Shown: one piece after another, positions 1-5,947 of the stretch
Layout: each line of letters starts with the position of its first letter
How positions within the stretch are numbered: the stretch's first letter is position 1
Made by a program: the position numbers and the translations under genes
NCBI GenBank assembly: GCA_002433075.1
Contig: DJHM01000037.1
Span: 1-8,602, forward strand
Direction of reading: 5' to 3'
Source of the DNA: Latescibacteria bacterium UBA6620
GTDB taxonomy: Bacteria > Latescibacterota > UBA2968
DNA: 8,602 nucleotides
The notes under the pieces: model-generated
Databases searched by the model: none
Seen by the model: only the letters and a program-made list of their open reading frames with translations
Told to the model about the DNA's origin: nothing

Positions 1-66
1 CACCAGGATCTCGGCTTGCCGCAGGTGACCGATGATCTGCTCTGCTAAATACCGCTTCCTCGACAT
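1..66 (-). CDS. IS3-family transposase OrfA, N-terminal 22 residues (partial)
   Basis: Minus-strand translation from the ATG at 66-64 gives MSRKRYLAEQIIGHLRQAEI followed by LV, and runs open off the window edge. The pattern M-S-R-K-R-Y-x-A-E-Q-I-I-x-x-L-R-x-A-E is the classic start of IS3-family OrfA proteins (HTH_8/COG2963). In that family this helix-turn-helix protein binds the inverted repeats and is fused to OrfB by programmed -1 frameshifting to give the DDE transposase. A strong ribosome binding site, GAGGGG, lies six bases before the ATG and supports this start. The rest of the gene, including the helix-turn-helix proper, the slippery site and the catalytic orfB, is not visible. Confidence 0.88.
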   Translation of the reverse strand, partial: MSRKRYLAEQIIGHLRQAEILV

Positions 67-112
67 AGAAAACCCCTCTGTTTGTCCCAGAATCTAACTC
101 TGAAACTGGGAA

Positions 113-132
113 CAATCCAGGGGGTCAGGTCA
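113..132 (-). repeat. Putative terminal inverted repeat of the IS3-family element
   Basis: The minus strand reads TGACCCCCTGGATTGTTCCC at the junction with the sensor gene. TG at the outermost position is expected for IS3-family ends. It is called from position and the TG start only, because the partner repeat is outside the window. Confidence 0.5.
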
Positions 133-321
133 CCAGATCGCACCATCCGACGACTGGATGACAGATCTCACATCGTTGTTAGCCAGCCCGTCGGCGATGG
201 TATATGTCGTCCATTGTGCGTAGACCATACTGTGAAGCAGCACGATATCGAGCAACAGGCTGATCAAGATCCACCCGCACCAGGATCTGCTCTTTGGTAA
301 GCGGCATCTATCCGAGTTCAC
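130..321 (-). pseudogene. Two-component sensor/regulator with Reg_prop propeller, 5' fragment cut by the IS element
   Basis: The surviving 63 codons begin at a GTG (321-319) preceded by GAGGAA with a six-base spacer. They encode a basic N-terminus, a hydrophobic stretch (WILISLLLDIVLLHSMVYA) and a likely signal-peptidase site after VYA. The mature part starts Q-WTTYTIADGLANNDVRSVI and ends DGAIW. This is the first repeat of the 'two-component regulator propeller' (Reg_prop) domain, which normally continues DGxIWFGTxGG. Full proteins are large periplasmic sugar-sensing propellers linked to a histidine kinase or regulator. Here the TGA stop at 132-130 is contributed by the IS end, so no functional product is expected. 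The same frame is open further upstream to an ATG at 729, but that part has no recognisable domain, so the GTG start is preferred. Confidence 0.75.
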
Positions 322-776
322 GTTCGGTTCCTCTGTCCGCGACAATACGATCCAACGCTCCGAGTCTGGCAAAGCAAGCGTTTGAACCGTCGCCGGATGT
401 AGCCCCACCGGTTGTCGGCCCAAGAACCCCCATCCTGCATTTCTGCCCCTGCGAATCCATCTGTCTCCGATCCTGCTAAAACTCGTCCTTAAGATCGTTC
501 GACTGAAGAAATGCACATTGCAGGCAGGATAGCCACGCCGGAAAGGCAGGCAAGCGCGACTGATGAGAGTGATTAGGAGTGGTGGGAGGCGGTCGGGGTC
601 GGCAGGCACACTCGCGGATCCGAGCGGATTCCTCAAGTCGGAGCTGGGGCTAGGTATCCGGTGGCTGGAGGCGGGAGGGAGCAGCGGCATCACGCATACA
701 AGTAATGATGCCGGGTTTCGAGTTGCCACGTGCGTTGCAAATCGGTGGACTCTTCTCCCGATACCCTACCAATCAA
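322..776. other. Intergenic stretch with no supported gene
   Basis: Reading frames exist on both strands here, but none has a recognisable domain or a convincing ribosome binding site. The region must contain the promoter of the IS-split sensor gene on the minus strand. I did not find a good -35/-10 pair there. Confidence 0.5.
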
Positions 777-809
777 GAGCGCCCTGTCGACGACTTCGAC
801 AGGGCGCTC
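777..809 (-). terminator. Perfect 13-bp hairpin, likely terminator of the sialidase-like gene
   Basis: GAGCGCCCTGTCG (777-789) and CGACAGGGCGCTC (797-809) are perfect inverted repeats around a seven-base loop. The hairpin lies about 70 bp past the stop of the minus-strand Asp-box gene at 878. Only a weak T-rich stretch (TTGATTGG) follows on that strand, so it may act as an RNA-stabilising or factor-assisted end rather than a textbook intrinsic terminator. Confidence 0.5.
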
Positions 810-877
810 CCTCATATCGTTCAACTGCCCGGGACTGGTGCGAGCCTACCACAGGCACTTCGTGGCCACCCACTTCG

Positions 878-2113
878 TTATAGATCGAAGAGTTCCTGTG
901 GATACCTGTAAGCGATGCAACAGGTTCCCCAGTCGGGGTTGTCCAGGTCGAAGACCGTGTAGGCCAGGGTCACGACCATGCCGTCCGCCAGACAGACCGT
1001 ACTCGGATAGCCACAGTCCTCGTGCAGGTAACTGTCGGCGAGGACATACTCCCGGTCCGTATCGAAGGTGCTGCCGCCGTCCCGACTGATGATGGCTCGC
1101 ACCCCAAAAGGGTGCTGCCGGTGTCCGTAGGTGATCAGAACGTTGCCGTTACGCAGCCTGGCGATCGAGCCCGGATGCCGGAAACGCCGGGTTCCTTCTG
1201 AACCGTCGAGCGCAGGCGCCCAGCCGTGCCAGGTCCGACCGCCATCGGCGGAGCGCGCGATCTGACTCGGGCCCTGCGGGGTGCGCACGTAGGCGAGCCA
1301 GTTCATCTCATCCAGGGAAAGGAAGGCCGTCTCCGTTTTGTCCGCCCCAATGAGCTGGGAATCGTGCCACTGGTTGCCGTGGTCGTCCGACCGATAGAGG
1401 TAAGATAGCCGGCTGGGCAGATCGGGACATTGCGCGTATGCCTCCGGCGTGTACCAGCCTCGTGCGTTGAGGACGAGTCCGCTGTCATCCAGCCGACGCA
1501 TCTGGCCGTACGGATGCAGCATCACAGCGGTTTCTGGCGAAGGCAGCTCCCGGGGCGCACCCCAGGTTTGGCCCTGGTCCGTGGAACGCGTGATCCGCAT
1601 TGCCAGATTTGGTACCGGGCGCTTGCTGGGCCGGCCCTCGGCATCGTGACGACCGTCAAGGCCGTAGGCAAGGACCAGATCCCCGTTACCGGCTACGCCC
1701 AGGGCGCCGTCCCGGCAATCCAGGTCGTTCGCCACATCGCCGCGGGCTGCCACCGACGGCTCCGACCACGTACTGCCACCGTTAGTCGAGACGGACAGGC
1801 TCAGCTCGCCACCACTGCCGATATGAGGTGCCCCGGTCCGTGTAACCGCGGCCAGACCCCCCTCCTTGAGCTGGGCAAGTACCGGGAACAACCCTCCTCC
1901 CATTGTGCCCGGTTCCGGCGTGGGCGGGGTCGGGGACTGCAAGAGGTCGTGGCGCCGCGCGTCCTCCGCCAGCTCGGGATGCTCCGAGAGAAGCTGGTTG
2001 CGCCAGTTCGCTCCGTAGATGATCTCGTGGGCACAGGGCCACCGGTGTCCAGTCGTGACAACGGGATGGGCCTCGACTTGAGGATGGAGGTGGATCTCGG
2101 CGGGCGTTGTCAT
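878..2113 (-). CDS. Sialidase-like Asp-box (BNR repeat) propeller protein, 411 aa
   Basis: Five Asp-box motifs mark the blades of a sialidase-fold beta-propeller: STNGGSTW (109-116), STDQGQTW (177-184), SDDHGNQW (242-249), SADGGRTW (288-295) and SRDGGSTF (343-350). Near the C-terminus, EDCGYPSTVCLADG followed by VVTLAY resembles the 'GYPSSVxLxDGxIxTxYY' segment common in environmental exo-alpha-sialidase-annotated proteins. There is no signal peptide, so the protein is probably cytoplasmic and more likely handles small sugars or oligosaccharides than cell-surface glycans. True GH33 activity (arginine triad, Tyr/Glu nucleophile pair) cannot be confirmed by eye. The N-terminal LHPQV...WPC motif is shared with the second Asp-box gene at 6855-8129. 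The ATG lacks a clear Shine-Dalgarno sequence and lies 54 bp downstream of the decayed FGE gene on the same strand, so it may once have been co-transcribed with it. Confidence 0.85.
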   Translation of the reverse strand: MTTPAEIHLHPQVEAHPVVTTGHRWPCAHEIIYGANWRNQLLSEHPELAEDARRHDLLQSPTPPTPEPGTMGGGLFPVLAQLKEGGLAAVTRTGAPHIGSGGELSLSVSTNGGSTWSEPSVAARGDVANDLDCRDGALGVAGNGDLVLAYGLDGRHDAEGRPSKRPVPNLAMRITRSTDQGQTWGAPRELPSPETAVMLHPYGQMRRLDDSGLVLNARGWYTPEAYAQCPDLPSRLSYLYRSDDHGNQWHDSQLIGADKTETAFLSLDEMNWLAYVRTPQGPSQIARSADGGRTWHGWAPALDGSEGTRRFRHPGSIARLRNGNVLITYGHRQHPFGVRAIISRDGGSTFDTDREYVLADSYLHEDCGYPSTVCLADGMVVTLAYTVFDLDNPDWGTCCIAYRYPQELFDL

Positions 2114-2167
2114 CGAGTCAGGTTTCGGGAGCCGTACGTTTCCATCAACATTTCCCTCTCCAACTTG

Positions 2168-3512
2168 CTACGGATCCCGGACGCATCGAACACCCATGCC
2201 TGTGGCAGGACCGAACCCGCCCCAGTCCTAGATCCTCGGCCGACTGAACCTTCGCCGAGTGGTGGTGCCATAAAAAGTCCCACTCCCCTCTCCACGAACC
2301 ACGCGGCCATTCCCTGTGTCTGCAGGTGGCCCTTGCGGATTTTCGAAGGGTGCAAGGTCATAGTAGGATGTGCTGTACCAGTCCGAACACCATTCTGACG
2401 CATTGCCGGCCATGTCGTGAACATTGTATGGACTGACGCCGCTCCGGAAGCTTCCAACGTCGCCGATATCACCTCGGAAATTGCCTCGTGTTTCGTCAGG
2501 TGGCTGGTTGCCCCACGGATTCAGTCGCTCATCCGTTCCACGAGCGGCCTTCTCCCACTCGGGCTCGGTCGGGAGCCTGCCCCCGATCCAGGCGCAGTAC
2601 GCTGACGCAGCTGCCCACGAGACGTACGTGACCGGCCACTGGGCCTGCTCCGCGGACTTGAGCTCGAATTTATCCGTAAAGGTGATGGCCCCTGCGACAA
2701 TGTCGATCAGCAGATCCCGATTGCCGGTGGTGGGATCGAAGTTCGTTCCGATCGTGTTCAGGTATCAAATAAAGAGCTCGTTCGTTACTTCGTGACGGTC
2801 GATGTAGTAAGCGGCCAGAAATACGGGGTGAGGGGGCGCCCGGAACTCTATGAGGATCGCTGGGGAGTCCTCCGTCAGGGCCTCCCCCATGATGAACTCG
2901 CCTTCCGGTACGAGATTCATTGTGTGGGTTCCTCCCAAGGGGGTGACCACACGTATCGACGAACGCAGGGGCGTTACGCCATTGCCGGTGAGCGCAACGA
3001 TGACAGTGCCCTGGTCTGCATCGTTACTCACAATGCTCAACTCTGCCGAGTGCGTGCCATCACCATCAGGGGTGAAGATGATCTCGACCTCCCGGCGCCC
3101 CCCTCCCCGAACCACAAACGAATCCAGCGACGTCTCGAACTGTCCATCCGATGACGTGATGCTCGTGACGAACAGCTCTGCGACGCCAGAATTCGAAACC
3201 GTCAGAATCTGAGTGTCCGACCTTTTCGGCTCGACCTCGCCAAACTCGAATGTCGTCGAAGACAACGAGATCGAGGGCGGCAGCCGGGGGATTGTCGACG
3301 AGGAACGCCTGTGTGAATGCCAGGAAGTCGGTGAAGTCGACTGTCCCATTCTCGTTCAGATCGAACAAAGGATCCGACGACCCGAAGCTCTGTGCGAACT
3401 GGAGAAAGTCAACGAAGCCCACTTTCCCGCTGTTGTCGAAATCAGCTGACTGGGCGTGGATTGAATCCGGAATGAGGAGAACGATTGACGCGATGATGTA
3501 GAGCACGACCAT
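2168..3512 (-). pseudogene. Secreted dockerin-like + Ig-like + FGE/SUMF1-domain protein, broken by several lesions
   Basis: Read from 3512 downwards, the order is: a signal peptide (MVVLYIIASIVLLIPDSIHA); two EF-hand loops, DFDNSGKVGFVD and DLNENGTVDFTD, as in dockerin type I-like pairs; then, in another frame, an Ig-like 'choice-of-anchor D' domain (SISLSSTTFEFGEVEP, LTVSNSGVAEL); then an FGE-sulfatase (SUMF1/EgtB/PvdO) domain with VPEGEFIMG, YYIDRHEVTN, WPVTYVSWAAASAYCAW, RLPTEPEWEKAARG, HDMAGNASEWCSDWY, RVVRG and finally GVRCVRD. Visible lesions are a frameshift near 3265-3300 (a run of five G at 3286-3290 is a candidate), an in-frame TGA at 2767-2765 within NELFI*YLN, lost frame after RVVRG, and an in-frame TAG at 2230-2228. 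The domain ends naturally at TAG 2170-2168. Such proteins are exported; many have no proven enzymatic role. Sequencing error is the alternative to true decay, but flanking genes are intact. Confidence 0.82.
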
Positions 3513-3701
3513 AGGTGGATCCGTCGTGCAAACCCAACACTGCGCAGGTGATTTCTTCGCTTAACGGGTCCATCCAGGTCGGGAAAACCGGCCCAGCCTT
3601 CGCCGAGGCTCTGGCCGACGGCCCACCGGATGCAGCCCAAGAGCCCCAATTATGCCTCCCTCGTCCCCACGGCTTCCCTCCCTAGGCTGTCCAACGAGGC
3701 A
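3513..3701 (-). other. Leader of the decayed FGE gene; one hairpin, no gene
   Basis: No coding signal is seen between the kinase remnant and the FGE pseudogene. A hairpin with AGCCT (3595-3599) pairing AGGCT (3606-3610), flanked by GGCC on both sides (3590-3616), could form in the leader RNA. The ATG at 3512 has no clear ribosome binding site. I could not match this leader to a known riboswitch class. Confidence 0.3.
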
Positions 3702-3803
3702 TCAAACGGAGTTGGAATCGGAGGACTCGATGGATTCCACAGGCACCCTCACCGTGAACGTGCTGCCCTTACCGACCTCGCTATCCACGCTAATCGACCC
3801 CAC
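3702..3803 (-). pseudogene. Histidine kinase C-terminal remnant (end of HATPase_c domain)
   Basis: The minus frame 3803-3702 reads VGSISVDSEVGKGSTFTVRV then PVESIESSDSNSV and a TGA stop. G-x-I-x-V-x-S-E-x-G-K-G-S-T-F-T-V-x-x-P is the G2-box end of sensor histidine kinase ATP-binding domains, normally preceded by ...GLGLAIxxxIVxxHGG. Here that preceding sequence is absent: the frame is closed by TGA at 3806-3804 directly upstream, and the DNA beyond does not encode kinase motifs in any frame I checked. Only about 33 residues remain, so this is a dead 3' stub. It overlaps a short reading frame (3749-3898) in another frame, suggesting a deletion joined two unrelated sequences. Confidence 0.72.
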
Positions 3804-3898
3804 TCAGCAGCTCCGCGAATTTCTTCATCGCTATCTCCCTTCGCGAGATAGAAGGTTGAATAGCGAGTTCCGTCACCGTAGAGCACTAGATGTTTCAT
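3749..3898 (-). CDS. Hypothetical 49-residue small ORF, possibly a deletion chimera
   Basis: An ATG at 3898-3896 sits six bases after GGAG (3908-3905), a good start signal. The product begins MKHLVLYGDGTRYSTFYLAK, then GDSDEEIRGAA, and ends WIARSVRAARSR. I do not recognise it. From about residue 32 onwards it reads out of frame through the histidine-kinase remnant, so its basic C-terminal tail is probably an accident of a deletion junction near 3800-3806, while the first 30 or so residues may be the real start of a lost gene. It could equally be a chance frame with a plausible ribosome binding site. Confidence 0.3.
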   Translation of the reverse strand: MKHLVLYGDGTRYSTFYLAKGDSDEEIRGAAEWGRLAWIARSVRAARSR

Positions 3899-3917
3899 GC
3901 GTATCTCCAACCGTACC

Positions 3918-3948
3918 ATGATAGCTTCTGACCGCCCTGTCAGATCAT
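3918..3948. promoter_or_regulatory. Dyad-symmetric site between divergent reading frames
   Basis: TCTGAC (3927-3932) and GTCAGA (3939-3944) form a perfect six-base inverted repeat, enclosed by a looser ATGAT/ATCAT pair (3918-3948). It lies upstream of the 512-residue glycosidase-like gene and upstream of the small minus-strand frame, so an operator for a dimeric regulator is possible. No clear -35/-10 promoter was found beside it. Confidence 0.3.
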
Positions 3949-3998
3949 TTCAAAACTAGGCCCGAAAACAAACGTGAGTATCACCGCACGAGGCACCC

Positions 3999-5537
3999 AT
4001 GCAACCGATTGACGTAGGATCGAGCAAGCAACTTTTCGTCGACGACAAGTTCGTCGCCTCCAGCAGAGATGTGGATCTCGTGATGAATCCCCCCTACCCA
4101 TCCCCGGATCCGGTCCTGATCCCGGAACCCCCGTGGGAGGATCCACCCAGGATGAGCTTCGGGATCTACAACAGCGTGCTTCAGGAGGAGGACGGGCGGG
4201 TCCGCATCTGGTACTCCATTCGATCCGAAGACAAGTCAGGTGAAGGCCTCGAAAAGAACCACCTCGCGTATGCCGAGTCGACCGACGGCATTCACTTCGA
4301 AAGACCGGACCTGGGCCTCGTCGAGGGCGGAGACTCTTCGGCCACCAACATTACCATGCCAGGGAAGCTCGGCGGCTGCTCGATCTGGATCGACCCGAAC
4401 GCCCCGCCTCAAGAGCGATACAAAACCCAGTGCAAAGTCTACGATCCCGACGTGGCCATGCAGCTCCACATGCACGGCTCCCCCGACGGCATCAACTGGA
4501 CATTCCTCCGACGGATTCAACTCCCGTGGCGTGGGGGCTGGGACACGCAGAGCATCATTTTCTGGGACCCCGCGATTGGGCGCTACCTCCTCTACACCCG
4601 CCACTGGTACGCCAAGCGGCATACCACGGCCGAGGGGAACGAGAACTATCGGGCGGTCAGGCGACTCGAATCGGATGACCTGGACAACTGGGACAACCAG
4701 CGCATCGTCATGTGGCCGGACGACGTCGATCGCGCGACGTATGACGTCGAGCCACCGCTCGATCCGCGCGGCCCCGAGAAGCCCTACGGTAAAGTGCCCG
4801 TCGACTACTACGGCGCCCCGGTCTTCAAGTACCCCGACGAACGCGGCATCTACATCATGCTGGCTGGGGCCAACTGGGATTTCTATCCCCGCGAGCGTAT
4901 GGTGACGAGAGCCCGCGACGACATGGAGGTCGCGCGCGAAGAAACGGAAGAAGTCTACGGACCCAGCCGCTTCGACGTCCGCTTGTCCGTGAGTCGAGAC
5001 GGCATCCACTTCCATCGCTGCGGGGGACGCCATCCGTTTCTGAGCCCCGGGCCCGAGGGCAGCTTTTCATCCCGCATGGTCTGGGCCACGCTGCACCCCG
5101 CTCGGATGGGAAACGAGCTGTGGTTCTACTTCAGCGGAACCAGCCGGGACCACAACGGGACGCTCGATCCGGCGGCCAACGGCCAGTCCGGGATCGGACG
5201 CGCCGCCATGCGCCTCGATGGATTCGTATCCGCGGACGCCGGCTACGGGGGAGGAGAGCTCATCACCCCTATCATCCGCTTCGAAGGGAATCGACTCGAG
5301 TTGAACCTCGACACGGGCGGAGGTGGTTCGGTGCGGATGGAAATCCAGGACGCCTATGGCACCCCGATCAGCGGCTTCACAGAACAGGATGCGACCTTCA
5401 TCTGTGGCAACTCCGTCCGAATGCCGGTCACCTGGGGTGAGAGCCTGGATGTCGGCTCGCTCTCCGCCAAACCCATTCGGCTGCGTTTTGTTATGCGGGA
5501 TTGCAAGCTCTATGCGTTCCAGTTTAGGACCGCTTGA
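3999..5537 (+). CDS. Glycosidase-like beta-propeller protein with C-terminal beta-sandwich, 512 aa, uncharacterised family
   Basis: The protein resembles a family widespread in Planctomycetes and related phyla, usually left as hypothetical or 'glycosyl hydrolase family 32/43-like'. Its marks are LFVDDKF at residues 12-18, Y-N-S-V-L-x-E-x-D-G-x-x-R-I-W-Y near 50-70, repeated short segments of the form ESTDGIHFERPDLG and SRDGIHFHR, and a C-terminal domain of about 100 residues ending IRLRFVMRDCKLYAFQF. The propeller part fits the GH32/43/68-type fold; the tail resembles the sandwich domain of those enzymes. Acidic residues such as the LFVDD aspartates could be catalytic, but the reaction and substrate are unknown. 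There is no signal peptide, so it is probably cytoplasmic. GAGG sits five bases before the ATG. It stands alone on the plus strand, upstream of higBA, and may work with the Asp-box proteins encoded nearby in sugar breakdown. Confidence 0.85.
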   Translation: MQPIDVGSSKQLFVDDKFVASSRDVDLVMNPPYPSPDPVLIPEPPWEDPPRMSFGIYNSVLQEEDGRVRIWYSIRSEDKSGEGLEKNHLAYAESTDGIHFERPDLGLVEGGDSSATNITMPGKLGGCSIWIDPNAPPQERYKTQCKVYDPDVAMQLHMHGSPDGINWTFLRRIQLPWRGGWDTQSIIFWDPAIGRYLLYTRHWYAKRHTTAEGNENYRAVRRLESDDLDNWDNQRIVMWPDDVDRATYDVEPPLDPRGPEKPYGKVPVDYYGAPVFKYPDERGIYIMLAGANWDFYPRERMVTRARDDMEVAREETEEVYGPSRFDVRLSVSRDGIHFHRCGGRHPFLSPGPEGSFSSRMVWATLHPARMGNELWFYFSGTSRDHNGTLDPAANGQSGIGRAAMRLDGFVSADAGYGGGELITPIIRFEGNRLELNLDTGGGGSVRMEIQDAYGTPISGFTEQDATFICGNSVRMPVTWGESLDVGSLSAKPIRLRFVMRDCKLYAFQFRTA

Positions 5538-5564
5538 CGCCTGACGTTCGCTTCACGTATGACG

Positions 5565-5579
5565 AACCGCGTTACGGTT
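5565..5579 (+). terminator. Short hairpin after the glycosidase-like gene
   Basis: AACCG and CGGTT form a five-base stem with a five-base loop, 28 bp after the stop codon at 5537. There is no T-tract, so terminator function is only possible. Confidence 0.2.
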
Positions 5580-5617
5580 GGGCTACTGTAGGGTCCGAAT
5601 CCCATCCGGCCAGACCC

Positions 5618-5646
5618 TTGTCACGCATTCCGTTATCCGTTATAAT
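5618..5646 (+). promoter_or_regulatory. Near-consensus sigma-70-type promoter of higBA
   Basis: TTGTCA (5618-5623, five of six matches to TTGACA) and a perfect TATAAT (5641-5646) are separated by exactly 17 bp. The expected start of transcription, about 5652-5654, coincides with the GTG start codon of higB at 5654, so the message may be leaderless. A CGTTATCCGTTAT direct repeat overlaps the -10 region and could be part of an antitoxin operator. Confidence 0.75.
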
Positions 5647-5653
5647 AGTATGT

Positions 5654-5947
5654 GTGATAATTTCATCCGCCGACAAGGGGACAGAGGACGTCTTCGACGG
5701 TCGAAGCTCACGCAGGGCGAGGATGACCTGCCCCATACACTTGTGGTCATCAGCACGTCGTAAGCTGGATCAGATCAACCGGGTTCGCGAACTGATACAT
5801 CCTTCGGTTCCGCCCGGCAATCGACTCGAGGGGCTACGCGGGGGTCGGGCCGGGCAACACAGCATCCGAATCAACGAACAATACCGAATCTGCTTCCGAT
5901 GGGAGGGCGGCAATGCCTACGAAGTCGAGATCGTCGACTACCACTGA
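5654..5947 (+). CDS. higB: HigB toxin, RelE superfamily (97 aa)
   Basis: Starting at GTG 5654 the product is MIISSADKGTEDVFDGR... with the hallmark segments ARRKLDQINRVREL, VPPGNRLEGLRGGRAGQHSI, RINEQYRICFRW and a C-terminal EVEIVDYH. These match the HigB plasmid-maintenance 'killer' family along the whole length. HigB proteins are ribosome-dependent mRNA endonucleases that cleave translated transcripts and are neutralised by HigA. Length (90-100 residues expected) and the N-terminal 'IxSFxDKGTEDIFxG' pattern decide the start. A longer frame from ATG 5534 would add 40 residues foreign to the family and would begin before the promoter. An ATG at 5650 is out of frame. No Shine-Dalgarno sequence precedes the GTG, consistent with leaderless initiation. 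The gene overlaps higA by 35 bp, the usual toxin-first order of this family. Confidence 0.93.
   Translation: MIISSADKGTEDVFDGRSSRRARMTCPIHLWSSARRKLDQINRVRELIHPSVPPGNRLEGLRGGRAGQHSIRINEQYRICFRWEGGNAYEVEIVDYH

Larger units (their letters stand above)
1..132 (-). mobile_element. IS3-family insertion sequence, partial (one end; rest lies left of the window)
   Basis: Reading the minus strand from 132 downwards, the element starts TGACCCCCTGGATTG. This fits the 5'-TG...CA-3' termini of IS3-family elements. After a 66-bp leader comes a transposase start typical of IS3 OrfA. The boundary is set at 132 because the sensor gene's coding sequence is normal up to 133 and stops exactly at the element's first three bases, TGA. 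The other end, the second reading frame and the target duplication are outside the window, so intactness and subgroup cannot be judged. The family call from the transposase start is strong; the exact boundary is inferred. Confidence 0.8.

Noticed and set aside
1..300. Direct repeat CACCAGGATCT near positions 1 and 278
   Set aside because: One copy is inside the transposase start and the other inside the sensor's signal peptide; the match is short and stops at once, so it is taken as coincidence.
1430..2398. Long plus-strand open frame (322 codons) crossing the Asp-box gene and the FGE pseudogene
   Set aside because: Its product is arginine/proline-rich with no domain, and the minus strand carries five Asp boxes and FGE motifs over the same bases.
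2765..2767. General TGA recoding (alternative genetic code)
   Set aside because: The same sequence has a TAG stop and frameshifts too, and intact genes here end in TGA (higB, the glycosidase-like gene, the Asp-box genes), so a nonsense mutation is simpler.
3513..3701. Riboswitch in the leader of the FGE gene, and a similar GGGCTxCATCCGG string near 390-405
   Set aside because: No conserved core of a known riboswitch could be matched, and the shared short string is within what chance allows in GC-rich DNA.
4236..5033. Long minus-strand open frame (265 codons) opposite the glycosidase-like gene
   Set aside because: It is antisense to a gene with clear family motifs, has no recognisable domain, and is open because of the high GC codon bias of the real gene.
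5534..5653. Upstream extension of HigB from ATG 5534 (40 extra residues)
   Set aside because: The extra residues do not match the HigB family, and the strong promoter lies within this stretch, so the message should begin after it.
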